From an uncultured Bryobacterales bacterium (GTDB lineage Bacteria > Acidobacteriota > Terriglobia > Bryobacterales > Bryobacteraceae), in the NCBI GenBank assembly GCA_937959285.1, contig CALGAR010000025.1, positions 1-64,000 on the forward strand: a stretch of DNA of 64,000 bases, in the 5' to 3' direction. A program made the position numbers and the translations under genes. Under the pieces are notes generated by a model that saw only the letters and a program-made list of their open reading frames with translations, had not been told where the DNA came from and searched no databases. Below are positions 44,486-53,624 of the stretch, one piece after another; within the stretch, counting starts at the first letter, position 1; each line of letters opens with the position of its first letter.

Positions 44486-45775
44486 ATGCGACGCCGTCAT
44501 TTTTTATTCGCTACCGGATCGGCTTTATCTGCCAGCCGCATTCTCGGCGCTAATGATCGGGTTCATGTCGGACTGATCGGTTGTGGCGGCAGGGGACGCT
44601 ATGTCGCCGGATTCATGCGCCAAGTGCCGAACGTTCATTTCTCGGCAGTTTGTGACGTGTGGAGGGAGAAGCGGCTTGCCGCGAAACAATGGGCTGGTCC
44701 GGACACCGCGGAGTTTTCGGACTTCCGCAAGCTGCTCGAACACAAGCCTCTCGATGCGGTCCTGGTTGCTACACCGGACCACTGGCACGCAATCCCTACG
44801 ATCTTCGCCTGCCAGGCGGGCAAGGATGTGTACGTGGAAAAGCCTCTGGCGCACAACGTGCGGGAAGGCCGTGCTATGGTGGAGGCGGCCCGCCGGTATA
44901 AGCGAATCGTCCAGGTAGGAACGCAGCATCGCTCGGCCCCTCATTACGCGGAAGTCGCTCAGATTGTGCAGAGCGGAGGGATCGGCGAGGTCCGCTTCGT
45001 CCGCGTATGGAACTATTCCAACATGCTGCCGAACGGCATCGGCCATGCCGACGACGAGGCGGTCCCGGACGGCGTGGATTGGGACATGTACCTTGGGCCC
45101 GCCCCAATGGTTCCGTACAATCGCTTGCGGATCGGCCCGACTTACCGGTGGTTCTGGGATTATGCCGGCGGCACGATCACCGATTTTGGCGTCCACCGGT
45201 TCGATACTGTAAATCAGGTAATGAACGCGAAAGCCCCGCTTACAGTTTCGGCCACCGGCGGACGCTACGTGCTCAAAGACGATGGTCAGATGCCAGACTT
45301 ACTGCAGGTGACCTGGGAATTTCCTGGCTGGGTCCTCAGTTACGAGGCCTGCAACTTCAACAGTCACGGCACGGGAGGCAGGACGCCGGGCATGAAATAC
45401 TACCACGCCAAAGGCGCAGACGATCGCCCGCACGGCGAAGCTTACTACGGAACGAAGGGGACGCTAATGTGCGATCGCCTGGGCTATGAAATCTATCCCG
45501 GCAGCGAGGGCGTTCAGAGAGTCTACAAAAACAGCACAGACGCGACCGCGCTTCATGCCCGCAACTTCATCGAGTGCGTGAGAAGCCGCAAGAGGCCGAA
45601 CGCAGATGTAGAGTTGGGGCATTGGGGCACCAACATCGCTCACCTTGGAAACATCGCTTACAAGACAAGACGGAAGCTGGTGTGGGATTCCGTCAAGGAA
45701 GATTTCGAAGGCGCGGCTGAGGCTTCCGCCCTTCTTTCTCGCAAAGCTCGCAAGCCCTGGGACATTATCGGCTAG
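44486..45775 (+). CDS. Exported Gfo/Idh/MocA family oxidoreductase
   Basis: The 429-aa product has a Tat-like signal (MRRRHFLFATGSALSASRIL), a Rossmann domain (VGLIGCGGRGRYVAGFMRQV), the conserved EKPLAHNVREGRAMVEAARR segment with the catalytic Lys, and a C-terminal Gfo/Idh dimerisation domain (YRWFWDYAGGTITDFGVHRF). It is likely an NAD(P)-dependent sugar or inositol-type dehydrogenase. Export by Tat with the bound cofactor is the rule for this secreted subgroup. Confidence 0.92.
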   Translation: MRRRHFLFATGSALSASRILGANDRVHVGLIGCGGRGRYVAGFMRQVPNVHFSAVCDVWREKRLAAKQWAGPDTAEFSDFRKLLEHKPLDAVLVATPDHWHAIPTIFACQAGKDVYVEKPLAHNVREGRAMVEAARRYKRIVQVGTQHRSAPHYAEVAQIVQSGGIGEVRFVRVWNYSNMLPNGIGHADDEAVPDGVDWDMYLGPAPMVPYNRLRIGPTYRWFWDYAGGTITDFGVHRFDTVNQVMNAKAPLTVSATGGRYVLKDDGQMPDLLQVTWEFPGWVLSYEACNFNSHGTGGRTPGMKYYHAKGADDRPHGEAYYGTKGTLMCDRLGYEIYPGSEGVQRVYKNSTDATALHARNFIECVRSRKRPNADVELGHWGTNIAHLGNIAYKTRRKLVWDSVKEDFEGAAEASALLSRKARKPWDIIG

Positions 45776-45835
45776 CAATGCCCCGCCATACGGCAGCGGT
45801 CTTGCGCAGGTTGTATCTCAAGTTGGAGACGATCA

Positions 45836-46261
45836 ATGAGCGGAGGCAGGGCGGTTGTGCGTATTCTTCTGATCGAGGACAACCCCGGGGATGTCTTTCT
45901 GGTACGAGAAGCTTTACGATCCCGAGGACTCGAGTTCGAGCTCCATCACTACGCGGACGGGGAACAGGCGTGGCGGTTCCTCTGTGAGCGTCCACCTACC
46001 GGCGTCCCGGACTTGATCCTTCTTGATCTCAATCTTCCTAAAACGGACGGCTCCAGCCTGCTGAAGCTGATTCGGGAGCACGATTGCCTTCAGGACGTTC
46101 CCGTTGCGGTTCTCACTTCGTCCCAATCGCCGCACGATGAGCAGGAAGCCGTGCGGATCGGAGCCAACCGGTATCTCCACAAGTCGCCGTTTCTAGATGA
46201 TTTTCTAGATGAGGTGGGTTGCGCGGTCTCTGAGATGCTTGCCGAGCGGCGTGCAACCTAG
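45836..46261 (+). CDS. Rcp1-like response regulator
   Basis: At 141 aa it is a stand-alone receiver domain: RILLIEDNPGDVFLVREAL, the phospho-acceptor Asp in LILLDLNLPKTDG, VPVAVLTSSQSPHDE and the Lys in GANRYLHKSPF. The acidic opening and YLHK are typical of Rcp1-type regulators that partner phytochrome-like kinases. The PAS/GAF kinase at 49635-51314 is the nearest candidate. Confidence 0.92.
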   Translation: MSGGRAVVRILLIEDNPGDVFLVREALRSRGLEFELHHYADGEQAWRFLCERPPTGVPDLILLDLNLPKTDGSSLLKLIREHDCLQDVPVAVLTSSQSPHDEQEAVRIGANRYLHKSPFLDDFLDEVGCAVSEMLAERRAT

Positions 46262-46384
46262 CTTGCGGGCGGGTGTCAGCGTTTTTTGTGAACCCTCGTT
46301 TGTGACAGTCATATCTGGAGATGAGCTCGCCTTGGCTATAATCGGATCGTCCTCTGAATCTCTCCAAGGTCCGGGGTAGGCTTT

Positions 46385-47143
46385 TTGAATCTCCTGTTAG
46401 GGCTGGGACTGATGGTCGCCGTCGGTCTGTCTTTAGGGTTTCTCGGTGCGGGAGGGTCGGCGATCACGTTGCCTGTGCTCGTTTACGTTCTCAACATCGA
46501 ACCACGGCAAGCCATTGCCATGTCGCTCGCGATTGTCGGCACGACAAGCCTTGTCGGCGCTGTGGTCAGTTTTCGCCAGAAGTATGTCGACTGGCGAATG
46601 GGTCTGCTGTTTGGCCTGGAGGGCGTCATAGGTGCTTATTTCGGTTCCCACCTGACCTATCTTGTATCCCCCGAGGCGATCCTGATGTCCTACGCGGCGC
46701 TGCTAATCGCGATCGGGACTCTCATGCTGCTTGTTCCCCAGCCGGGAGATCGCCATGCTCCTGGCCGCCAGCTCTGGAAATGCAGTGTCGTGGGCGGCAT
46801 TGTCGGCATACTCACAGGGTTCTTCGGAGTGAGCGGCGGATTTCTCATTGTGCCCGCGCTCATCTGGTTTGGCGGCGTTAGTGTCCGTCACGCAGTCGGC
46901 ACATCGCTGATGATTATCACGATCAACTCGGTGTCCGGATTGATCGGGCATGCATCCCGCTCTCGCCAGGACTTCGGCCTGACGGCGCTCCTGGTGGTGT
47001 GCGCTGTTGCTGGACTCCTGCCCGGCATCCAGCTTTCACGCCGCGTGCCGCCCGGGACTCTGCGCCGGGGCTTTGCTGTCGCCTTGCTGGTCCTGGCCAT
47101 GGTTCTCATCGTCGAGAACTACCAGCGGCTCGCTGCACGTTAA
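46385..47143 (+). CDS. TauE/SafE family sulfite exporter-like permease
   Basis: A 252-aa protein with about eight helices, opening LLGLGLMVAVGLSLGFLGAG, then ITLPVLVYVLNIEPRQAIA and the internally related repeat VGGIVGILTGFFGVSGGFLI. The duplicated GxxxGFxGxGGG-type pattern is TSUP (TauE/SafE). Proposed role: export of sulfite or a small organosulfonate. TTG 46385 is the start. It converges with the peroxiredoxin gene, overlapping by 4 nt. Confidence 0.9.
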   Translation: MNLLLGLGLMVAVGLSLGFLGAGGSAITLPVLVYVLNIEPRQAIAMSLAIVGTTSLVGAVVSFRQKYVDWRMGLLFGLEGVIGAYFGSHLTYLVSPEAILMSYAALLIAIGTLMLLVPQPGDRHAPGRQLWKCSVVGGIVGILTGFFGVSGGFLIVPALIWFGGVSVRHAVGTSLMIITINSVSGLIGHASRSRQDFGLTALLVVCAVAGLLPGIQLSRRVPPGTLRRGFAVALLVLAMVLIVENYQRLAAR

Positions 47144-47580
47144 CCTGCGGCGGCGAGGACTTCTTTGGGATTCGGCTTTCCGCGCGTGGAATACCGAATC
47201 ACTCCATCGGGGCCGATCAGATAGACGGTCCTGCGGACGATCAGACCGGCTGCCCGGTACAGCTTCGCTACGCGCTTACCCTCGTCGACGAGCAGAGGAA
47301 ACGGAAGGCCGTGGCGCTTCCTGAAGCTTTGGTGGCTCGCCGCGCTTCCAGGGTTCACGCCGTACACAACCGCGTTTCGCGCTTGCACGTCAGCCCAGGA
47401 ATCGCGGAATTCACACAACTGGCGAGTACAGATTCTGGTTTCATCGGCCGGGTAGAAGACGAGAATGACATTCTTGCCTCGCGCGGCAGCCAGACTGACA
47501 TCTTGTCCGGAGTCATCGCGCAGAGTGAAATCGGGCGCAACGACGCCGGCAGGGAGCGGTTTTATGAGAAAGGCGAACAT
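47140..47580 (-). CDS. Peroxiredoxin (AhpC/TSA, Bcp-like)
   Basis: The 146-aa product carries APDFTLRDDSGQDVSLAAAR, VILVFYPADETRICTRQLCE (peroxidatic Cys in the T-x-x-C-type site, with a second Cys four residues later) and HGLPFPLLVDEGKRVAKLY. It is a thiol peroxidase that reduces hydroperoxides. Divergent from the MFS gene. Confidence 0.9.
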   Translation of the reverse strand: MFAFLIKPLPAGVVAPDFTLRDDSGQDVSLAAARGKNVILVFYPADETRICTRQLCEFRDSWADVQARNAVVYGVNPGSAASHQSFRKRHGLPFPLLVDEGKRVAKLYRAAGLIVRRTVYLIGPDGVIRYSTRGKPNPKEVLAAAG

Positions 47581-47728
47581 GGAACTGTGATTCAGGCGAT
47601 CAGCCTTTTGTTAATTTTATTAATTTTATGCATTCCTTCGTTGAAAGTTCCGGCTTTTTGCTTTCGCTTTGCTTTTGCGTCCGGCAGACCCTGAAGCAGT
47701 GTCTGCAGCAGACGGCTGTAAGTCCCGC

Positions 47729-47734
47729 TATAAT
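47729..47734 (+). promoter_or_regulatory. Candidate -10 box for the MFS-queC genes
   Basis: A perfect TATAAT lies 18 nt before ATG 47752 in a divergent intergenic region that is AT-rich at its centre. No good -35 is at the expected spacing, and the leader would be only about 11 nt. Confidence 0.35.
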
Positions 47735-47751
47735 AAGCAAAGCTTCTCCTG

Positions 47752-48948
47752 ATGCCTTCCCAGACAACTGTACTTACCACAACGGTTCCGGCTCACGGAA
47801 GAGCGGCTCGTGTCGGAATGCTATCGCTGATCCTTCTCAGCGTCGCGCACTTCTTCATCGACCTGTATTCCAGCGCGATTGGCGCTTTCCAGCCGGTCCT
47901 GGTTGAGAAGCTGCGATTGTCGTTGACCCAAGCCGGTTTCCTTGGCGGCGTGCTCGTGTTTTCCTCGTCCGTGATGCAGCCGGTTTACGGGCTGCTTTCG
48001 GATCGATTCCACACGAAGCTCTTTTCGGCGCTCGCGCCCGCGGTGGCCGGGATCTTTATTGCGGCTCTCGGACTCTCTCCAGGCTACGAGTGGGCCCTGG
48101 CGATGGTGGCGCTCGGCGGCGCGGGCATCGCATCCTTCCATCCGCAGGCGACAGCCTGGGCGACGGCGGGCATGGCGACGAACCGCGGCCGCTGGATGGC
48201 CGTTTTTATCAGCGCCGGAACGCTTGGAATGGCGCTGGGACCGACGTTTTTCTCTGAATTGCTCCTTCGCGCCGGGGTGGCGCAATCGTGGTGGGCTGCC
48301 GTGCCGGGCGTGTTCGTCACCGCCTTGCTGCTCGCATTTCTTCCCGCCGGTCGGGAAGAGAAGCACGTAGGACGCAAGTTCGACTGGCGGCCTCTCGTCG
48401 CGGTCTGGAAACCGCTCACGATCCTTTATTTTCTGGTATTCATCCGGTCCATTCTGCAAATTACTTACGCGCAATTTCTGCCGTTGTATCTGCATCGGGA
48501 GCGTGGCTTCGAATTCTCCACGGCCTCCTACGCGCTCTCCCTCTATCTGGCAGCCGGGGCAATCGGGGGCTTTGTGGGCGGCCAACTGGCGGACCGGTTC
48601 GGCGGCAGGGCGGTGATTATGATGTCGATGCTCTCCTGCGTTCCGTTCCTGGCGTTGTTCTTTCTGACGACCGGACCGCTGTCTTTGCTGGGTTTGGCTC
48701 TTGGTGGTCTGACGTTGTTGTTCACGATTCCGGTTAATGTGGTCATGGCGCAGGAGCTCGCTCCCTCGCAAGCCGGGACCGTTTCGGCGCTGATGATGGG
48801 TTTTGCATGGGGTATGGCGGGAATTGTTTTTATTCCGCTGGCGGGCTGGATTGCCGATGTCTTTTCAATGCACGTTGCGCTCTTTAGTCTGCTCATTTTT
48901 CCAATCCTTGGCTTCTTCCTGACGATGAAGCTGCCGAAGAACGCGTGA
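47752..48948 (+). CDS. MFS transporter, fosmidomycin-resistance-like
   Basis: A 398-aa twelve-helix permease. ILLSVAHFFIDLYSSAIGAF is the typical opening of the Fsr-like group, and DRFHTKLFSALA and DRFGGRAVIMMS are the MFS loop motifs. Substrate unknown; relatives export antibiotics or take up small metabolites. Its stop overlaps the next gene (TGATG), so it is coupled to queC and could carry a pathway-related substrate (inference). Confidence 0.9.
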   Translation: MPSQTTVLTTTVPAHGRAARVGMLSLILLSVAHFFIDLYSSAIGAFQPVLVEKLRLSLTQAGFLGGVLVFSSSVMQPVYGLLSDRFHTKLFSALAPAVAGIFIAALGLSPGYEWALAMVALGGAGIASFHPQATAWATAGMATNRGRWMAVFISAGTLGMALGPTFFSELLLRAGVAQSWWAAVPGVFVTALLLAFLPAGREEKHVGRKFDWRPLVAVWKPLTILYFLVFIRSILQITYAQFLPLYLHRERGFEFSTASYALSLYLAAGAIGGFVGGQLADRFGGRAVIMMSMLSCVPFLALFFLTTGPLSLLGLALGGLTLLFTIPVNVVMAQELAPSQAGTVSALMMGFAWGMAGIVFIPLAGWIADVFSMHVALFSLLIFPILGFFLTMKLPKNA

Positions 48949-49634
48949 TGAGTGCTCCCCGTGCCGTGTGCCTCCTCAGCGGGGGCCTCGATTCCACTAC
49001 CTGTCTCGCTATTGCCCGTTCGGAAGGCTTCGAGTGCTACACGCTCTCCTTCGACTACGGACAGCGCCATCGGATCGAACTGGAGGCTGCCGGAAGGGTC
49101 GCTCAGGCTCTTGGAGCCGCGCGTCATGTCGTCCTGAAGATCGACCTGCGGCAGTTCGGCGGATCTGCGCTAACGGACGATATCGAGGTGCCGAAAGGGA
49201 GGAACGCAAGCGAAATCTCACACGGCATTCCGATCACATATGTGCCGGCCCGTAATACCATTTTCCTCTCGTGCGCGCTGGGCTGGGCGGAGGTGCTTGG
49301 CGCTCAGGACATCTTCATCGGCGTCAACGCCATCGACTATTCCGGCTATCCCGACTGCCGGCCCGAGTTCATTGAAGCCTTCGAACGGATGGCGAATCTG
49401 GCTACGGCTGCGGGTGTGGAGGGACGCATGCGTATCCGCATTCACACGCCTCTCATCCGAATGACCAAAGCCGACATTGTGCGCCGCAGTCTCGAACTTG
49501 GTGTCGACCTTGGCTTGACGTTCAGTTGTTATGATCCAGGCCCCGGCGGCCGTCCTTGCGGGCGCTGCGATGCCTGCATCCTCCGGCGGAAGGGATTTGA
49601 GGAAGCCGGAATTGCCGATCCGCTAAACCGGTAA
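48948..49634 (+). CDS. queC: 7-cyano-7-deazaguanine synthase
   Basis: The product (228 aa) converts 7-carboxy-7-deazaguanine to preQ0 with ATP and ammonia. It has the PP-loop AVCLLSGGLDSTTCLAIARS, the conserved ITYVPARNTIFLSCALGWAE and the C-terminal zinc site SCYDPGPGGRPCGRCDACIL (C-x8-C-x2-C-x2-C type). ATG 48948 overlaps the MFS stop; GTG 48945 is also open. No other queuosine/preQ0 genes are adjacent. Confidence 0.95.
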   Translation: MSAPRAVCLLSGGLDSTTCLAIARSEGFECYTLSFDYGQRHRIELEAAGRVAQALGAARHVVLKIDLRQFGGSALTDDIEVPKGRNASEISHGIPITYVPARNTIFLSCALGWAEVLGAQDIFIGVNAIDYSGYPDCRPEFIEAFERMANLATAAGVEGRMRIRIHTPLIRMTKADIVRRSLELGVDLGLTFSCYDPGPGGRPCGRCDACILRRKGFEEAGIADPLNR

Positions 49635-51314
49635 TTATTTCGGAATCGTGAAGTGGAAGGTCGAGCCCTTGCCGGGTTCCGATTCCACCCAGATTCGGCC
49701 GTTGTGGCGCTGGATCAGGCTGCGGCAGATTGCGAGCCCGATGCCGCTGCCGGGATACTCCCTGCCATGAAGGCGTTTAAACGCGCCAAAAATCCGCTCA
49801 AAGTAGGCTGGCTCAATTCCGATGCCGTTGTCCCGGACGGAAATCTGCCAGTGCTCGTCAGATTCCGATGACGAAACATGGATGCGAGGCGGTTTGGCGC
49901 TGCGAAACTTGATGGCGTTACCGAGCAGATTCTCCATGACCTGGGACATTTGCATGAAGTCGGCGAGGACCGTTGGAAGCGGATTGTGGGTGATGACGGC
50001 GTGGGACCCTTCAATCTGTGTCTTCAGGCTGGCCATCGCCCAGGCGAGCACACCGTTCATATCCGTTTCACGAACTGTCTTGCCGGGACTGCTGACGACT
50101 CGTGAATACAGCAGAAGATCATGAACAAGATCGCTCATACGCTTGACCCCCTCGACGGCAAACGCAATGTACTCCTTCCCTTCAGCATCGAGTTTTTGGT
50201 CATAGCGCCTGGCGAGCATTTGCACAAAGCTTGCCACGGTCCGCAGCGGCTCCTGGAGGTCGTGGGAAGCCACGTAAGCGAACTGCTGAAGTTCGGCGTT
50301 CGCTTGAGAAAGGCTCTCGGCGTGCTGCCGTAACGCATTCTCGGCGTCGCGGCGGTCGAGCGCCTTCCCTAGGACGTCTGCGATAGATTGCACGAAGCGG
50401 ATGTCGCCGTCCGTGAAGCTGCGGACTGACCGCGAGTAGGCGCCGAGCACTCCGTGAGGGGTCGCATCACCCGGGATGACGACGGAGATTCCGCTTCGGA
50501 CGCTACTGTCCCGCAGAAGACCGCCCGCCGCGAACCGGCTGTCGGAGCCGAGATCTTTCACTACAACCTGCTGCCTTGAAGTGAAGGCAAGGGTGGGCAG
50601 AGAGCGTTCGCCGATGTCGATCGCCGCTGTGCCAACCACTCCGTTGGGCCAGCCGGTTCCTGACCGCAACAGCAATTGCTTATTTCCCGGGCATGGCTCG
50701 AAGATTCCGGCTAAGTCTACGCGGATTGTCTCCCTCAAGAGGTTGCATGCCGCCTGCATCCATTGCGCTGGCGGTTCCGCGCCGAGCGCCCTCATCGCGA
50801 GATCGGCTACGGATGTCTGCTCGGCAAGACGGCTCCGCAGTTCGCTTTCTACGCCGGGCTTCCCGGTTACGTCGTAAGTCAGCCTGGATAACGCGGCAAG
50901 GTTCCCAGCGGCATCGAACATCGGAACTGTGACGGATTCGGCGCAAAATGGCTTTGCCTTCCTCCGCAAGAGCCAGTGGCGGGTGACAAAATAGCCTTCC
51001 CTTTGCGCTTGCTCCAGTTCCTTCTCTGGCTGGTGGTTCCGCCTCTCCTCCTCCGTGTAGAGAACTGCCGCTGGCTGGCCGATTATCTCCGCAGACGCGT
51101 AGCCGTGGATCTTTTCGGCTCCGCGGCTCCAGCCCTGAATCCTGCCGTCACGGTCGAGCAGGATCAGCGCGAACTCCTGTGTTTCGGTCGTTACTTCCCG
51201 GGGCCGGCCTCCCTCGTCACCGCGGCGTTTCGACTGCTCGCGTTCAAGGGCCTCCTCGAGTTCTTTAATGCGCCTCTGCGCTCGAACCAGTTCGTTTGTG
51301 AGCTCTGGGGTCAT
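49635..51314 (-). CDS. PAS-GAF sensor histidine kinase
   Basis: A 559-aa soluble kinase with domains in order: PAS (about 50-160: FALILLDRDGRIQGWSRGAE, GYASAEIIGQPAAVLYTEEE), GAF (about 185-330), HisKA with the phosphorylated His in YVASHDLQEPLRTVASF, and HATPase_c (NLLGNAIKFRS, DNGIGIEPAYFERIF, GSGIGLAICRSL). The DLQEPLR form is shared with bacteriophytochrome-type kinases, but no chromophore Cys is evident. No membrane segments, so it senses a cytoplasmic signal. ATG 51314 is preferred over the upstream in-frame ATG 51380. A likely output partner is the Rcp1-like regulator at 45836. Confidence 0.93.
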   Translation of the reverse strand: MTPELTNELVRAQRRIKELEEALEREQSKRRGDEGGRPREVTTETQEFALILLDRDGRIQGWSRGAEKIHGYASAEIIGQPAAVLYTEEERRNHQPEKELEQAQREGYFVTRHWLLRRKAKPFCAESVTVPMFDAAGNLAALSRLTYDVTGKPGVESELRSRLAEQTSVADLAMRALGAEPPAQWMQAACNLLRETIRVDLAGIFEPCPGNKQLLLRSGTGWPNGVVGTAAIDIGERSLPTLAFTSRQQVVVKDLGSDSRFAAGGLLRDSSVRSGISVVIPGDATPHGVLGAYSRSVRSFTDGDIRFVQSIADVLGKALDRRDAENALRQHAESLSQANAELQQFAYVASHDLQEPLRTVASFVQMLARRYDQKLDAEGKEYIAFAVEGVKRMSDLVHDLLLYSRVVSSPGKTVRETDMNGVLAWAMASLKTQIEGSHAVITHNPLPTVLADFMQMSQVMENLLGNAIKFRSAKPPRIHVSSSESDEHWQISVRDNGIGIEPAYFERIFGAFKRLHGREYPGSGIGLAICRSLIQRHNGRIWVESEPGKGSTFHFTIPK

Positions 51315-51532
51315 CGCATTGAACCAACACAGTTCTTTTTGTTTTCCGTTTCCGGGAAAGCCCTCGCCAGCAACGTTCAACCGCCTGCCCGAGGCGAGAT
51401 CCTCCGAGTATTTAGATGCTGGCGCGGAGGGTTCGATTTCCTTTAGAAAGCGTTAAGCTGCTGTTTTGCTACGATCAAGAGAGAGCTTGTGCTGACCGCC
51501 TCGACAAATCGCTGAAGATTGTTCTTGTTTTT

Positions 51533-53599
51533 ATGGATGTTACTCTGCGCACTCCTACCGCCCCTCCCACGGCCCGCAAGCAGCCGAAGCGCCTGGAACT
51601 CCACGGAGACGTGCGAATTGACGATTATTTCTGGCTAAGGGACCGGAAAAATCCTGAGGTGATCGCCTATCTGGAGGCTGAAAATCGCTACACCGAAGAA
51701 CAGATGCGCAGTGTACAGGGGCTGCGCGAGAAGCTTTACAAGGAGATTGTCGGCCGCATCCAGGAGACAGACACCTCAGTTCCTACGAAAATCGGAGGCT
51801 ATTACTACTACATTCGGACCGAACAGGGAAAGCAGTACGGCATCTCGTGCCGGAAAAAGGGCTCTCTCGATGCTCCGGAAGAGGTGCTCCTCGATTCGAA
51901 TCTCCTCGCCGACGGCCATGCATACTTCCGCCTCGGAGTTTTCGAAGTTAGCCCGGACCATCGTCTCCTGGCCTATTCCGTTGACACCGTTGGCGATGAG
52001 ACGTACACGCTTTTCATCAAAAATCTTGACACCGGAGAGCTGCTCGCCGATCGGATTTTCAACACGTACTATTCGGTTGAGTGGGCGAACGACAACGAGA
52101 CGATTTTCTATAACGTGGTTGAGCCGTCGACAAAGCGGCCCTTCCAGGTCTTTCGCCACCGGCTCGGTACTCCAGCCGAAGAGGACAAGCTCGTCTACCA
52201 CGAGCCGGACGAGGCATTCACTCTGAACATCGGCAAGAGCCGGAGTCGAGAGTATCTGTTCCTCGTCCTCGATAGCGCGACGACCACCGAAATCAGGTAC
52301 CTGCGGGCGGACAACCCGGAGGGCGAGTTTCAAACTCTATTGCCTCGCAGGCACGACATTGAGTACGACGTTGAGCACCACAGCGACTGGTTCTATCTGC
52401 GGATTAACGATACCGGACGGAATTTCCGCCTGGTTCGCACGCCGGTTTCAAATCCATCTCCGGAGGCTTGGCAAGAGGTCATCCCGCACCGGCCGGATGT
52501 GCTTCTCGAAAGCGTAGACGCCTTCCGGGATCACCTGGCGATTGTGGAACGGCATCAGGGCCTGCGGCGCATTCGGATTGATTCACTGCCGGACGCTTCC
52601 AGCCACTACATCGAGTTTCCCGAGCCGACCTACACTGTCTTCCCGACCAGCAATTACGAGTTCGACACGAAGCTGCTTCGGTTCACTTATAGTTCTCTTG
52701 TCACTCCAGATTCGGTCTATGACTACGACATGACCACCCGGAGCATGGAGCTCAAGAAGCGGACGCCTGTATTGGGTGGCTATGATCCCAGCCAGTATCG
52801 CTCCGAACGGCTCTACGCGACAGCGCCAGACGGAGTTCAGGTTCCTGTCTCGCTGGTGTACCGCGCAGGCCTGGTGAAGAACAGGCGGAACCCGACTTTG
52901 CTCTACGGATACGGAGCCTACGGCCATAGCATCGATCCGTCATTCTCCTCCGACCGTTTGAGCCTGCTCGATCGTGGGTTTGTGTATGCCATCGCTCACA
53001 TCAGGGGCGGGTCGGAACTGGGCAAGCCGTGGCATGACGACGGCAAGATGCTGCGCAAGAAGAACAGCTTCACCGATTTCATCGCTTGCGCCGAGCATCT
53101 GGTCCGCGAGCAGTACACTTCTCCGGACTGCCTTGCCGCGATGGGCGGGAGTGCGGGCGGTCTCCTGATGGGCGCTGTCCTGAATCTTCGCCCCGATCTC
53201 TTTCACGCCATGATCGCTAAGGTGCCGTTCGTCGACATTATCAACACGATGCTTGATCCGACGCTGCCGCTCACCGTCGGCGAGTACGAGGAGTGGGGCA
53301 ACCCGCAGGACCCCGAATATTACGCGTATATGCGGTCTTACTCTCCGTACGATAACCTGGCTGAACGCGCGTATCCTCATATTCTGGTCACCGCCGGTCT
53401 CAACGATCCCAGGGTGTCATATTGGGAGCCGGCCAAGTGGGTTGCGAAGATGCGAACCCTGAAGCGCGACAACACACTCCTGCTGCTCAAAACGAATATG
53501 GGGGCGGGGCACTTCGGCGCGTCCGGACGCTACGAGCGCATGAAGGAAACAGCGTTTGAATACGCCTTCCTACTGAAGGTTTTCGGGATCGAAGAGTGA
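51533..53599 (+). CDS. S9 family peptidase (oligopeptidase B-like)
   Basis: The 688-aa product has an N-terminal beta-propeller (RIDDYFWLRDRKNPEVIAYL opens it) and a C-terminal alpha/beta-hydrolase domain. The catalytic Ser is in AAMGGSAGGLLMGAVL, the Asp in TAGLNDPRVSYWEP and the His in NMGAGHFGASGRYE. It resembles oligopeptidase B/prolyl oligopeptidase, cutting short peptides in the cytoplasm. ATG 51533 gives a normal N-terminus; 39 further upstream codons are open but unlike the family. Confidence 0.95.
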   Translation: MDVTLRTPTAPPTARKQPKRLELHGDVRIDDYFWLRDRKNPEVIAYLEAENRYTEEQMRSVQGLREKLYKEIVGRIQETDTSVPTKIGGYYYYIRTEQGKQYGISCRKKGSLDAPEEVLLDSNLLADGHAYFRLGVFEVSPDHRLLAYSVDTVGDETYTLFIKNLDTGELLADRIFNTYYSVEWANDNETIFYNVVEPSTKRPFQVFRHRLGTPAEEDKLVYHEPDEAFTLNIGKSRSREYLFLVLDSATTTEIRYLRADNPEGEFQTLLPRRHDIEYDVEHHSDWFYLRINDTGRNFRLVRTPVSNPSPEAWQEVIPHRPDVLLESVDAFRDHLAIVERHQGLRRIRIDSLPDASSHYIEFPEPTYTVFPTSNYEFDTKLLRFTYSSLVTPDSVYDYDMTTRSMELKKRTPVLGGYDPSQYRSERLYATAPDGVQVPVSLVYRAGLVKNRRNPTLLYGYGAYGHSIDPSFSSDRLSLLDRGFVYAIAHIRGGSELGKPWHDDGKMLRKKNSFTDFIACAEHLVREQYTSPDCLAAMGGSAGGLLMGAVLNLRPDLFHAMIAKVPFVDIINTMLDPTLPLTVGEYEEWGNPQDPEYYAYMRSYSPYDNLAERAYPHILVTAGLNDPRVSYWEPAKWVAKMRTLKRDNTLLLLKTNMGAGHFGASGRYERMKETAFEYAFLLKVFGIEE

Positions 53600-53624
53600 T
53601 GCGGCGGTACGAACGGGGGATTCG

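Noticed and set aside
51370..51445. Possible tRNA suggested by GGTTCGATTTCC near 51427
   Set aside because: No acceptor stem or D-arm can be paired, and the T-stem would need two wobble pairs; it lies in a normal divergent promoter region.
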